Source: Anisakis pegreffii
Taxonomy: Eukaryota > Nematoda > Chromadorea > Rhabditida > Anisakidae
DNA length: 64,000 nucleotides
Reading direction: 5' to 3'
NCBI GenBank assembly: GCA_035041965.1
Contig: JAPYMA010000272.1
Span: forward strand, 1 to 64,000
A program made the translations under genes and the position numbers. The notes below the pieces were generated by a model, which saw only the letters and a list, made by a program, of their open reading frames with translations, was not told the DNA's origin and searched no databases. Positions 9,490-23,079 of this stretch are shown piece by piece; position 1 is the first letter of the stretch; every line of letters begins with the position of its first letter.

Positions 9490-12200
9490 AAGTCAATTAC
9501 AATTGGTACAAGCCTGACATGATGCAGACATGCTTCAGTTCGTGATACTACGGAATATGGACTCGTCCACACATAACCTCATGCGTCTTTTACTTCATGT
9601 TCCCTACATCTACCCACTCGGCAATAGACATCATGCCGTCTTAGTCACTAACCCTCTTGGTCTTACAGTACCTACGCGAAGTGCACTTTCAGAATAATGT
9701 ATTGCTAAATTTACTGCGACATTTTGCCATCAAATACTTCTAATACCCACCAAAAAGATATAATCCATGCATTCTCGATCGATAATGATATTCATAGGAA
9801 TATTGAAAGAAAGTGAATCTTCATGCGCTATTTCAATTGCACACAAAACCTACACCACAAGCTAACAGAATACGCCAATCACTTGAACACGTACTGCAAA
9901 CAGTATAAGAAAATAATGGAGAACAAGTTGAAATTCAAGCAGTTGACAATACCATCCCCCGGTGAAATAAAAGCGCTCCTCACTCTTCCTCCCATTCACA
10001 AACAACATGAACGCAACAACAGAGCAGTTAACCTGTTAATATTCAGAATCAGCGATTCGAAGGGTACATAAGTAAGCCAATCAAACATTCCAACGATTTA
10101 TTCAAATCCGAAATCCAAAAGTGGATTATTCAATTGTTATGTGAGTGAGTGCAAGTCAAAATGTCCCGAAAAAACGGATGGCAAAGAAACATTCAAATCA
10201 GAGCAAAACTCCATTCGAAAAGTAGAATCACTTCAAATTAGTCTACGAGATCAACTGAAGTCAGAAGCCATCGATAATCATTAAACTGAATCGTGGATAA
10301 ATTATAATTAACGATAAGTAAGTGAAATGAAAAAGAACACTTCGTTATGAGTGAAGAATCAAGTAGCGGATAAGATTTTACCACAAACTCTAGTAGCACT
10401 CGACCATCTCTAAAAACAGGACAAGACCCGCATATGACAACCAAAGTCAAGTAAGGCGGATTTGAAATGAAAGTGCAACGAAAAAAAAGATGCTCGAAGT
10501 GGATAAATTCGAATGGAATTTCAAATTAGTACGTACAACAGATGAGAAAATAAATCATATATCACCATCACATAAGTCCTATTCTATCAAACTGCAGCCG
10601 TAGCACTAAACGTGTAGGTGTTCGTGTTTCGCTTGAAAATTCACAGTCATACAAAGCGGTATGCAACTTATTTACATCAATCGCAAACGTAGCAATCCTT
10701 GAAAACATCCCCGCAAAACAGAGTACGGAACTGACGGAAACGCTTGCTCGATTTCTTTAAAAAACTATCCGGAACAGCACAGACCACTAAATCATTGACT
10801 AGACAAGAGCAAAATAATGATCATTCAATTCAGATAAGCGAACAGGACTGTTTTGACGAAGCAATTTGACGCAAATAGCAGATAATAGTAATCAGTGTAC
10901 AAATGCTTCACCTCAGGATACACTACAGGTATAGTCGAATACAAAAGTACTAAAGTTCAGAATAATACACAGAAAATGCGAAACCTGATGAATAGCAGCA
11001 CATGCATCGAAGAGGTGAAATAACAATGGTACTATACAGCGATTAAATACTTAGACGGATACAGTAAGAACAATACCCGAATATAAACGGTGATGTTAAT
11101 AAGCAGTAATGAGTTACAGCAATGTAGAGCTGACTGAATATGTATACATTTGTAAACATTTGGGATGGGATTAGATGGAATACAACTATGTACACTGCAA
11201 AATGTGTTGAATGAGTAAAAGTGACAATGTGTGACAAATGTGTGGATTTTTTATGTTGTACAATTTTACATGCTATGTACAAGTGTGAAAGATACGTTCG
11301 TTAAAACGATGGATGCGGTAAACATTACGGTAAACTACAATGAGCGTTATATAGGCGAATATAGTGGTGTAAAGTTTAGTAGTATGTTGACAACTGGAGA
11401 CAATATTGGCTGAATATTGTAGTGAATGAATAGCTTTTAATGTATAAACTCATGTACATTTTGTGAAGCAGTACCATGCACAATGTGAAATAATATCATG
11501 AACTGTTCAATTTGAAGATTTAAAACGTTCAGAAGTGATAATTGTGATAAACAGTAGTATGAATAAACGGTGAGCGATACATGCTCTGCATGAAGAGTTA
11601 CGTATATCACGCTTAAGGACTGAACAGGAATAACGTTAGGAAGAGTTATTTATAATATGTATAATAGTGGATCGTATGCAGACATGATTGTGAAAGTGGA
11701 TGCAGTAAGATGTTTCAAATGAGCAGAACGATTGCTGAGTATGAGCTGCCGCATGTACATTTATGTATGGCGGAGATATTCGGTTATACTATTCAGATAC
11801 TGAGTTACATTTGAAACATTAGAGCTATTGTATGACAAATGCTACTTGTCGATAATCATAAATTGTCGTGATGAATTGCAAGTGATGTTGCACTGCTCGT
11901 ATAGCATTTTGGTTGAATGAAGGGTGAGGTCTCGATAATTTGCATGGAAATTTCAACGCAGATTTTGGATATGCAATGGACATAAGTCACTTTAACATTG
12001 ATTGTTGTGATGAAGAAGGGCTATTTTGTTAATACGACGGTGTTACAAGGAATTTCAAGATTATAACATTCAACAGGATGAAAATGAACCAATTCGGAAA
12101 TCAATATAGGTTTGTATGTGAGAATGAATTGACTGTGATGTAGATGGACAGACCGTTTGTTGCCGGTTTTGATGGTATGTGAAGAATTTAATGCAGTGGT
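9490..12200. other. Long non-coding stretch
   Basis: AT-rich, A- and C-rich on the + strand to about 10.9 kb and G-rich from 11 to 12.2 kb. Frames such as 9823-10071 + and 11043-11282 - have no splice framing or family features. No RNA gene was seen. Confidence 0.4.
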
Positions 12201-12335
12201 ACCGTGGCGTTGCAGGTGGTTAGAACGACGATAGCATATTCAGATGATAATGAAACGACGAGCGATGGTGAGTTGATACCGAAAGCGACAGACGACAGTG
12301 AACGAACGTAGCAGTGGATGAGACCTATCCGAGAT

Positions 12336-12692
12336 TTAGTGAGTGATTCGTAGGCGATTTAGTCGAGAGACAAACGTTGGAGTCTGAGAATGAAGAAGCC
12401 TGTTCAGGGGTCTAGAATTCATAAGTGAAGGAGTAGCGAGTGGTGGCGGGCTATGCGGACGAGCCGAAAACGCGAACATCGGTAGTTTGAACTGAGCTGA
12501 ATATTGCCGGGGGTATTGCATCGTTTCTGCAGCATCCGAGAACGCCGAATTGCGCCGATCGAAAAACTTTGATTTGGTCGGTTGGATTGCGTTGTGCACG
12601 TTGATTGGACGTACTGTACTGAATGTGGTATACGAGCGGGGGAAGCGATCGCCACCTTTCACATACGAACGATTGATCGACTGGATGGACAT
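12336..12692 (-). CDS. Unrecognised 118-aa ORF in a GC-richer patch, possible exon
   Basis: An uninterrupted frame from ATG (12692) to TAA, with an in-frame stop just upstream. It lies in a patch (about 12.2-12.8 kb) clearly richer in CG dinucleotides than the surroundings. The translation is Ser/Pro/Arg-rich, starts MSIQSINRSYVKGGDRF, contains SARPHSPPPLATPS and has no membrane segment or signal peptide. After residue 26 there is an excellent donor (ACA then gtacgt), so only the first part may be exon. A second minus-strand frame (12419-12655) and a plus-strand frame (12582-12782, ending SRSQQDDDDGACS) overlap it. At most one is real and the choice is unsure. No family was recognised. Confidence 0.3.
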   Translation of the reverse strand: MSIQSINRSYVKGGDRFPRSYTTFSTVRPINVHNAIQPTKSKFFDRRNSAFSDAAETMQYPRQYSAQFKLPMFAFSARPHSPPPLATPSLMNSRPLNRLLHSQTPTFVSRLNRLRITH

Positions 12693-12812
12693 TCGATGAT
12701 GAGTGGATCAGATGTCATCAACAGCACACTCGTTCACAGCAGCCGTTCGCAACAAGACGATGATGATGGTGCTTGCAGTTGAATCACGCTCCTAAACATA
12801 CAACACCCCTCA

Positions 12813-12832
12813 CCCTTCCCTCCCTCCCTCCC
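12813..12832 (-). other. G-quadruplex motif on - strand (C-rich on +)
   Basis: The + strand shows CCCTT followed by four CCC runs separated by single T. On the - strand this gives five GGG runs with loops of 1-2 nt, which is a strong quadruplex consensus. Confidence 0.6.
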
Positions 12833-12839
12833 GAAATTT

Positions 12840-15800
12840 TTGGTCCCAAACTGAATTGAAAAAGAAAATCAGGCGACAAATTTCCAAACTAATAATCAAA
12901 ATAATATCACCTCTACCATTGAGAACGAGACTCTCCAAAGCTACGAGTTTTTGATTTTCTTTCCTCAAATAATAAACGAAGACTTACTCAGCAAATTATG
13001 AATAACAAAGAACCGTAGACTTCATATGCAACATAAGGACTGATTGTCGGCTTGTGATTTCGTGAATTAACTTTTTAAGCGAAACCGAAGACGGTTGTTA
13101 GCTTGAACTGAACGTGTTGAGACCACCAACTGAATGTGTAGAGGTGCACAACGATCACACCATTGGAAGCTGGCTGGCAACAAAGAGAATCCACAAAAGG
13201 GCAGTCACGCGCTGTGCGAATACCACAGGTATAAGAGAACATTTCCATCAGCAGCAATCACGTGCAGCTACTCATCCCGTAAATGTGCGAATTCACAGTA
13301 CAACAGGCTTGCATACCCTACCGAGCGGTTCAGATTGAATTGTTAGTTCGGGTTCATGTGTAAGATCAGGTGCAAATTACCCTTTGATCGTCAAGACAAC
13401 GAAGTTAAAAAGGCCGTTTGTGGATGAAATGCGAGTTGATAACTGAGTAATAGTTTGTTGCTTGTGTGCGTTCAAGGGCAGGCGGCATGTTAGTCTCATG
13501 TGCGTTATATTCCACGGACGAGAACCCTGAAGATGAGGGATTATGCAAAATATTTACACCGTTTCACTGTTGATGTGGAAAGAATGTACTTGAAAAGTGA
13601 CGAAATTCTGTAAGGCAGCAAATGAAATAACACACATACATGATAACTGTTCCCTTTCATTCATAAGAACTTATGAGTATTAAAGCAATTGAGCATCAAA
13701 TGCTTGGAAATCGTTTGTTGTTGGCATGCACATAAGCATAAAGGAATGCAAAAAGGATTTTAAGATATTTTGTCCTTGATTGATCAATTTTCTATAAATC
13801 TTTCATAAATTCAGTGCTCGTAACGAACCTCGGTGTACAAACGTCGTTCTTTTCGATCAGGTGTGCAATGCAGTGTTTCTGCCTTTAGTGGTGGTACCTC
13901 TGAAGTGAAGTTACGAGATATGAGAAAAAAACGAGTAGTTGTACCTATCATCTTTTCCGGAGATCCGTATACTACATGACTGATGCATGTTCAAGCAATG
14001 AGTCCAGGTATTGATAGATTTTGCATATTACATTCGATCGGTTAATTGTTGCAGATGAAATATCCTGAGTGTACTATTGTGCCGCACCATGGCGTCCAAG
14101 TGTCACGCTAAGTGAAGTGTGCTTAATCCAGTAAGAGAAATTCCAAGTCCATTAGACGAAACGAGATGTTAGGGTGATAATATTGCATAGTAATACTTGT
14201 GATGCTCATTTTGTCACATCTTTGTGTTCCTTCTTCCGGTAACACCTAATAATCTAAAAATAACTGAGCTCTCAACACAACACAACAACTGAAGATAACA
14301 GTTCGTTCATATAGGAAATGCTCGGTGTAATTAGCATATGTTTTCACGTCTTGAAGCATACATGTAAATTTAGCCGGAAACGAAGTATTTTCAAAATCAT
14401 AATTATAGATTGCTATCACAAGTTTTGCAGAATAAGCGCAATGGTCAAGTAATGAGAATAACCTTTTCGCACTCTTATGTGCTCCTCCTTTGACTTTGAT
14501 AAGTAAAACCCAACACCGCTTTCGAGGATACTAATGTTGATCGGATGCAGTTTTGAAAACGTAAAGTCAATGTTTGCTGTTCAATATGAAGTAATGAGTA
14601 GAACGGATGCATGATACTAAACGATTCTCAGACAAGTAACCACTAGACGTTCGTTGTAGTGACACTACGAGAAAATCAATTGCGATATGTTGAACGAGGT
14701 GTAGCGCGTACTTGTGATTTACTTCCTCAGTGCTCTCGTGTTATTCGGTTGCTGTGAGTGATGAAGAAATTTTGTAGACAGTTAGTCAACTCCAGTTGCA
14801 TTTGAAGCACTGCAAATTGATTCTATTGAAATGGGCACGTCGTTATGCACCAGCTGAACAAATTCACATTCAAAGTGTTGATCATGCAATCAAGCTATCT
14901 GATTTCAGCGTTTTAACTTTGAATAGTAAGAACTGTCCAGGTAATTTGAGAAGGATGGGTATCACTGAATCCAATTTAACAATCAACTCTTGGAAATCAG
15001 TCGTAATGAGCATACCTATAACATTACCCTAACTCGCTGTCCTTGTTTCGTTGTTGTCTTTCTTGGAGATAATTAATATGCACATTTTCGAATGGCTATC
15101 GTGAATCAATCAGATTTCCGAATTCCGACTTGAGCTCTTTTCGTAATAACTCCGTTTGATTTCATGGACAGTCATTCAATGAAAACCCACATTTCAAAGT
15201 TTGGAACTACTGAAGTCGATGAATACAATGCATACTGAATAAAAAAGAGTTGTTTTCCCATAATTCCCATTCACGTGTTTCCATTTTCGACGCTAATTTT
15301 TGATCTGGTTGTCACGTTTCCGTACGGTGGTTGAAAATTATGCGCACTTTCATGAAGCAAAGTAGCTTAAGCCCGTTACCGCCATTTAGTAAGGCTTGAT
15401 TAATGCTCGAATATCGTACAACTGTTCTCCTTCACACTGCTCTTTTCATACTTCAATTTCACAAGCTCCTCATTCCCATACATCGCAAAAAGTTTAAGAA
15501 AGGGTGAAACACTTTCGTTTAGTTAGGATGTTTCCAGTTGGAGTGAATTAGCACACTTAGAATATATATGGTGAGAGGGCATTAGATCACTATTTCAAGT
15601 CGACCATGCAATATAGAGGGATTGTGCTAAACGCAACTCCGCGCTTGAATAAAAGGTGGAGATCATATTAGAGCTGTACTGCCTTTGTGCTGGTGTTTTT
15701 GAGTGGAGGCTACGCATTTATCTGCTGATATTATCAGAAAATTTTGCAAACTCAACCAATCCTGGCCATATCCCACATTGCGCATATGGTTAGCAAACGA

Positions 15801-16250
15801 TCATTAATCATGCGAATATTTTCAGCTTGTCCCATTCAAACGGAATCTCCCGCTGATATAGTGCCTCTACTAGATCATAATATTGCACGAGCAACATGAA
15901 CCCCCTCGCGGTTAGCGTACGCATGAATCTGTTTCATAGTGCATCCCACTTTCTCGAACCAATGCTGGGAAATAAGTTGATGCGAAAGAACTACTCCGAT
16001 GCTTTTCTGCTCTTTGACACGTCAACGGGAAACACGATCATGATCTGGTGCTGTACATTGAATTGTTGATTCGTTTATGTTGTTATTTGTTGTTTGTGCT
16101 CGTATTTTCGATTCTTCCCACGGGAAAGAGGACACCAACTGTCGACAAGGAAAGATCGGTGAGAAGCAGGCGACAAGTGTGATATGAAAACTGCATGGAG
16201 AGAAGATGCTAACAACCTGAAGAGTTGATTACGGTCGACAAACAAGTTCA
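12840..16250. other. No supported gene
   Basis: Short plus-strand frames at 13114-13346 look slightly coding-like (TIGSWLATKRIHKRAVTRC) and end near a gtataag donor-like site, but no acceptor or partner exon was found. The rest is AT-rich sequence without recognised features. Confidence 0.4.
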
Positions 16251-16270
16251 ACCACTTTCGTTTGGGTGTG

Positions 16271-16674
16271 TGCAAATTTGGGTGATTCCAGAGTAAACTC
16301 CTATCTTTGAGATGATATTGAATAATCGGATTAACGGACGGAATTGCATTTCAGCATTCTACCTCAGCGTTACGTAGACTGTTCAGTCATAAGGGATTAA
16401 TGGACAGAACTGCATTCTAGCATTTAACAATTCTACGCCTCTATGTTATATATTTACTTTTTTTATAATCCATCTTTACAGCAGATGGTCACATTCAAGG
16501 TGGTGCCAGGAAGAGTGGGTACTCACAAAACATTGCATTCAGGAAGAGCGAATATATTCAAAACGATTGTATTCAACAAACCATACCTATTCAGTGGAAT
16601 GTGATCGTTTTCCAGCCATCGGATTAGCAAACGTTTCAAGCGTTTCAGTGCAAATTTGGGTGATTCCAGAGTAA
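16271..16674 (+). repeat. Exact 26-bp direct repeat flanking about 350 bp
   Basis: The 26-mer that starts TGCAAATTTGGGTGATTCC and ends AGAGTAA occurs at 16271-16296 and again, unchanged, at 16649-16674. Between them are two diverged copies of a GGAYRGAAYTGCATTYYAGCATT-like box (near 16338 and 16402). Identical short direct repeats around a segment could mark an insertion or a local duplication. Confidence 0.6.
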
Positions 16675-17022
16675 TCGTTTGATTGTTTCACTGTTGGTTT
16701 AATACTCCCGTTTCATTTTGGGATTGTTTAGTCTTGCACTGATTGTAGTGTTGTTTGGTTGTTGATTGCTGTTTTATGGTTCAAGTTGTTGTTTATGCTG
16801 TTGCTAGTAGTGTTGGTACTGATTTGTGATTGGGGTGAATTTGTGTTCATCGAGTCGATTGAAGACGCATTTTGCTGCTTCCAAAATGCCTAGTGCCAAG
16901 AAGAACAAAACTATTCACTGAGATGAGACTGAGACTGGGAACAAGGAACTGCTTTCAATAGAAACAAGAAGCAAGCAGTTTCAATTGAGAATGAAGAAAA
17001 AATTTTGTGGGGGAATCGAGCA

Positions 17023-17037
17023 CCCGCCCACCCACCC
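17023..17037 (-). other. G-quadruplex motif on - strand
   Basis: The + strand reads CCCGCCCACCCACCC: four C3 runs with single-base spacers, so four G3 runs with 1-nt loops on the - strand. Confidence 0.6.
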
Positions 17038-17160
17038 TGTGCTCGATTGGAGGCAACTTAAGCAACAACATTAGATCTACACTGACAATCTTCACAGTGA
17101 AAAGACATGAGAAGACAACCACAACCGAGTGTGATGAAACGAACTACACAGACTGATGAG

Positions 17161-17192
17161 CAAATACCGCAGAACAGGAGCTGCGGTATTTG
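17161..17192. other. Perfect 12-bp stem, 8-nt loop hairpin
   Basis: CAAATACCGCAG (17161-17172) is exactly complementary to CTGCGGTATTTG (17181-17192), with an 8-base loop. It lies 124 bases downstream of the C-rich box at 17023. No poly-T follows and no RNA family was recognised. Confidence 0.6.
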
Positions 17193-17399
17193 TATGACTC
17201 TTCAAGATCAACCACAGAAATATTCAAGACTATTCTTTTCAGATTCACACTTATCGGGAAAGAATCAAGAAACAGCCTTGCAAGCTTACTGGAATCAGAG
17301 AGAATGCACATGATATGACAGCGATCCATAAGAAATCAATTCAACCAAGTTAATAAAAATTAACAGTTGAAGTAAATACTGATTATCAATGATGACATA

Positions 17400-20300
17400 G
17401 GAATCATGAGTGATAGATGAATGGTCATAAAAAAGTCAAAAAGTGGTCATACAGAAAGCCAGGGAAAGACTCACACGAAACTGATACAAGCATATCAAGA
17501 GAACTGATTGTAATAATGAGGGAAAATGTGATCATAGGTATGAAGCGTAGTGATCGAAACAATCGTATCAACCCGATTATTCAACAAATAGAAGGCATCC
17601 TCTAGGCTACAAGTAGATGAGCATTTCTTCCACAGTTTGAAAGTTTCAGAACTGGTGATTTCATAATCTTGAACTATTTGAAAATATTCATAATCATCCA
17701 CACATGTTTCACGTAAATTTAGAACTGAAAGAGAGGCCTCCTATCTTTGGCGATAACAAAACGATTTGAAAAGCGTCAAATGTGACCAAATAGAACTAAA
17801 ACTAGCACACATAGATTCAGTTGACAGACACATTTTAGAACGCAATCTCGTAGGTGCTTCATTTAGAAAACAATAATCAAGAAATTCATCCGCACAGTAT
17901 CTTACAGAAATGCCAGCATCAAACAGCGCAAAAAAACCTTTCAACTATATGGTAAACGACGTGTGGCAATCGCAAATGATGATCTCATAATAAGTTTCAA
18001 TTAATTATCAAATCAGAGGATACAATCACAAAGAAATCGTCTAAATGTTACTATAAGGATTCAGTGGCATAAATACCTCGAACAGTAAATTATTAACGAT
18101 AATCACACTACGAACTAACAGCAAACAACTACAACTTTCGTACAACATTGAGCACAAAATTATCAATGATTCGGAAACACAAAACTCTCGAAATGGAGGC
18201 AATTTGCGACAGGTGTTCATTCAGTGAGTATTCATCAGGTTTATTCCCATAATAGCGCACAGAGAGTATCTCAGAAACACATTCAGGAATGCACACAACG
18301 AAACCAAACAGTTAAGTGAGCGGTAGCGAGCCATACTGAACGACGTTACTACAAAGAAGAGATTCCAAAGCCGATTCAAAACCAACTAAAAATGATTATC
18401 AGACAAAGCCGTTTTGAGTTAAACACTTAATCATAGCATGTGAAAAGTATCAAACGAACAAGCATTGGTATACAAGGAGTGAAATGTGAAATTATCACGA
18501 ATGGAACTGAACATCAAAAGTAACATCATGACAATACTCAGAAGCAATCAAATTTAAGCAATGTGTGTGTTGGTTTGGGTGAAAAAGGATTTGAAAATAA
18601 AAACGAAAACAGTTAGGATGGATAATTTTGTGAAGTGCTCATGACAATATGGCGCTGTATGAAATCATGCTCTTGTGTGACAGATACATTCGGATTCATT
18701 AGAATTTCAACAAATAAAACGGTTCATTTCATGTGATCATATAACCAAACAAAACCCAGCAAAATCCACAACTCTAGGTGAGTGGTAAATGAAGAAACAG
18801 CCAAATATTGATCAGCAGAACAGTTGCGCTCTATAACTACCGAAATAATTCTAACAATTCAATATTCTGCGTGATGATTAAAGAAAGATAATAAGCAAAT
18901 TTTGAAACTGCATACAACTACGCATCGTATATGACAAATTCCTTCACCCTCAAGATGGCTCTTATGGAAATTTTTGTCACAGAATGGCTAACGTCAACAG
19001 CAAATCGTGGCATTATAGCATTCAGTCAACAACCATTTTAACTCAGACATACTTACATTATAACTCCAGCAGTGAGATCAAGCCGAGAACATTGAAGGCC
19101 TCAATAAAAAATCGTGCGTATAATATAAAATCAACCGTCTTATTCAAAGCGAGTCGTGTGTGAGTGTACAAAAAAAAGTGCAAAACCAATCATCAATCAT
19201 AGCCTAAGCTTGAAGCTAGAAGAGTAATCCTACCGTCAATCAACTCTCCTCATACCCATTCGCAAGAAGAAACTGAACAACATACGAAACTTGACAGAGC
19301 CACTGATAATGCAATATGAAATACAGTACACTCATCATTCACCAAATCATAATGCTTCTCATCTTTACAACTGTTCCAGCTCATACAAAAACATATTCAC
19401 CGACACATTAACACAAAAATACAGATAACTACAACTGGCTAAAGCAAAGGAACCTAACTGAAGACAACGATACATTTTAATATTTTCAGCTTTAGAAATA
19501 AAAGCGTAAGTGAGACGGAGAAATTTCACAATCTTCCGGAAATGACCAACACGAACAGATAACTACAAAAATTGGGTGTCGTTCTTTCACTAATTCTTAT
19601 TCGAACTGAGACAGGAGCAGATTCAAACTCATTGCAGACATTCCGAAAATGAGCAAAAAATCACTGCAGTGGAACCGAAAACGCAGTTTCAGACCGAACC
19701 AAAAAGTGAAGAAATCAAATCACTCCCTTAGATAAACAGAGAATCCATGAGGAAAATGTCCGTTAATCCAATCCTAACAAAAATCTCTCATTAAGGCGCA
19801 GGATAATCTTGACGAAATAAACTAATCGTAGTGTTACCCTATACAATTCAGCCTATTGAGACATTTATTAGATGATTTAGTTACAATAGCGAAACCGTTC
19901 ACTACAGAGTTACAGTATATACTGACGATTACCAGTCTCAGAAACGGTAAAGCAGTCATATCTCTCTGACACTATCTGACCAGGCAGTTTCTGCTGAATG
20001 AAACATTTGGTTGAGATGAAAAGAACGTCACACGCAAAGGCATCACGAATGCATATAAGGCATATTGACAATGTAATGAATTAATCAATGCGAATGAACT
20101 GATTTGGAATTAGAGTGCGAAATATCCAGGAATTATAAAGCGAAATGAATGATGGAAAATAACAATTCATGTCTAGCTTATGAGCATATTCGAAGGAGAT
20201 AACTGTTAATTTGGTTTAAGCTTAATGATAAACAATAAAGCTAATGAAGTATAAACAATGATAGGAGCAAAATCACGAGAGCAATGAAATATAATGAGAA

Positions 20301-20630
20301 TGAAATGATAATGGTGTAAAATAAAGTGAAAAACTGTTCTAGCAATAAGAAATGATAGTGGCAAGACTGATATTAATTAAAACTGATAAAATTTACAACG
20401 ACTAAAGTGATGAAACAAAAAAATGCTTGCGCAACTGATATGATACCATTGAAAGCCAACTTGACATAACCTTTTTGCTTGTCTGAACATAACTGGAAGA
20501 AGTAAATGATAATAATACTAAAACCACCATAATAGATGAATACACAAAACATCATCCAAAACAAACCAACGAATCAATCACAGAATATGGTTAGTACCGA
20601 TCCGAGTGATCTAAATAACAATCTGAAATT
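17400..20630. other. Long non-coding stretch, A-rich on +
   Basis: A- and C-biased on the + strand, with short frames only. No exon, tRNA or clear tandem repeat was found. Confidence 0.4.
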
Positions 20631-20651
20631 AAAGTAAGCGTCTTATCACTA

Positions 20652-20668
20652 CCCTCCCACCCACCCAC
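20652..20668 (-). other. G-quadruplex motif on - strand
   Basis: The + strand reads CCCTCCCACCCACCCAC. About 40 bases upstream is AATCTGAAATTAAAGTAAGC, which resembles the sequence preceding the C-rich box in the 23.4-24.4 kb tandem repeat, so this may be an outlying diverged copy of that unit. Confidence 0.55.
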
Positions 20669-20860
20669 ATGTCGATTTGAAAGATCCGATGGAATAAGGA
20701 CTTCACTCAACTACAACGCAAACAATTGAAGATTTGTGTGAAAAGGTGAAATATCACTGCGAATTTCTCTTATGAGATCAGCAAAGCCAACAAATCTAAC
20801 AGTCCCATCTTGCATCAAAAACAAAACACCACATTTCCCAAACATTCACTATCTCATCAC

Positions 20861-20920
20861 TGACAGTGCGTATATCAACTTCCAGTGCATATATCAGTCT
20901 CATATCAGTTTCCAGTGCGT
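20861..20920 (+). repeat. Short tandem repeat
   Basis: CAGTGCGTATATCA, CAGTGCATATATCA and CAGTGCGTATC occur in quick succession with CATATCAG between them, a small local minisatellite. Confidence 0.5.
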
Positions 20921-20929
20921 ATCTTCTAG

Positions 20930-23070
20930 CTTAAAAAAAAAAACTCGCAAGCAACCTCGACTAATGATCCAAAAACCCAACCACATCTTCATAAGCTCCA
21001 CAAAATGAAAATAACAAGAACGGAAAAGAAACCAACTCCACTCGTCGCAGATCGTCATTATTTCAACTGGTGATAAAGCGTTACGCTACGATGTATCAAT
21101 TCGTGCACAATGACGTGAAATCGCCGTAAACATCAAAAGCAACGCAATGCGAATTCCCCACCAATCGCGAAAAAAACCCGAACAACTGGACGTACGCATA
21201 CGAAAACACACTCGAGTGGCGAACGAACAGTAAATTGAACCAGCGCAACGACCGTTAACGACAAACGCATTTGAGTAATCTTAACTACAAACGATTCGAT
21301 CACACAATACCCTACCATACGAACATAACAAATGATCAAAGTACTAAGAAATCAGTGCATTAATAAAAGAGCAATCTGAAATCCGGTTAATGGATGGATA
21401 ACTATCAACACTGAACTAGTTCTGAAGAATGAACCATTTAAAAAAGAATTAAAATAAGCGCAAAAATCGTCAATGTCGAACAAGTGAACGAACAAACCAA
21501 CCACCGCCTACACCTACCAATAAATCACTATGATAAGCACCCAGCTAAAACATCTCGTGAAACGTATTATGTCGATTGTAAAGTTGTCTGATGTGTAAAG
21601 TTGAAAAAAGATGTTGATATTTGAATAATGGCATAATCATCCTGAGTTGTGAATTGAGATACGTGTCTTGAACGAATAGAAATTTGCATATGTGTATTCC
21701 TGTCCGAATGTTTATAAATTGCAGATATCCCAGTAAATTAAAGGATGCATTAAAAATTTGGGGAGACGGGAATGATTCGGTGCGATATCGTCCATATGTA
21801 AGAGAAAAATTAACGATCATTATGATGGAAATGTTGAGAATTTGTTGCGGTGGTAGAATTTTAAGAATAAAATCGTAATTGAATGGAGTCATTTGACGAA
21901 TACGGAAACAGTTGTCGCAGCATAATTTTCATATAATTCATAAGATAAATTATCAATGATTATGTTCCAATAAAAGAAATATCACCGGGTGTTACAATGC
22001 CTAGCTAAAAGGAAACGATTAAATGTTACATAGTTATTAACAATTCATTAGTCACAGTATTTCATTATAAATGCTTCAATGTTATACGACTGTACCAATA
22101 TTATTATAACTACCTCTGTATCATTATCACTTCTATGCTCCTATTGTATATACTAGCACGATTCACAATAATAATATCATATTTTAGCAATACATTTTGA
22201 CAATCAGGCGTTATCAATTGTTATCATTAGCGCGTTACTTCCCATTAATCCACTTTTGTAAGTTGTTATACGTAATCGGATTATACGATGTTATTTCAAT
22301 ACGTTGTCAATATGATGTCAATATAATCAGTATTGCGGTTATATTATTAACATAAGTTGATGTAGGTTAGAATAAATGTGAAAAATCGCACGTTGCATTC
22401 ATAGTTCCCATAAAATTCTCTAAAAATTGCATGTTCCTAGTTGAAGAACCTAAACACATGATTAGTACGAAGATTATGATGGTTTAACTGATTGTGCTGC
22501 AATATTTGCTGAAATAAGTGAATTAGTGAAAAATTAGTTTTGTTGAGGAGAATTGAACGGATTCACGTAACTAACGCTGTGGTATGAAAAAAAAATTAGT
22601 GGATATGTTGAAATGAATGCGATCACCAAGGAGAAATTTGACGAAATAAAAAATTAAATGAAACGGTAACGTTGATGAGAATGTGGGTTATCCAATGAAC
22701 ACTGCAAGAACAACGACGACGCCTCACATCTAAATATTAGCCCTAGTTGAAGTATTACAGTTATAATGGATTATTTACGCCTCAAAAGCACAATCGTCGA
22801 ACGCAATAAAACAAAAAACGATTACCAAACGAGATGTATGAGTCTCCAACTGAAAGGATGTAAACACATGGAAAATCGTCGGGCATTTTCACTGTTTCTA
22901 TAGGGTGAAATCAAACGAGTAAAAACTAATAACGTAAATTATTTCAAAATTCAGCTTTCAATATGAAAATTGCTGACGTAAACAAATGATGAAGATAGAC
23001 TTACTGCCAGGCTGTAACATTCACATTAATTCATATGATCAAAAATGAATAGCCATTATAAGCAGTTTCA
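20930..23070. other. No supported gene
   Basis: Very AT-rich (especially 21.9-22.4 kb). An ORF pair at 21545-21892 (-) and 21684-21878 (+) is an antisense overlap without splice or family support. Confidence 0.4.
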
Positions 23071-23079
23071 TACTTAAAT

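Noticed and set aside
13114..13346. Two overlapping plus-strand frames near 13.2 kb as a gene
   Set aside because: Mildly coding-like, but without acceptor, partner exon or recognisable motif.
8060..15990. Shared box GGTTAGCGTA plus CATGAAT at about 8064 and 15912
   Set aside because: Only about 20 bases match and flanks do not align convincingly; could be chance.
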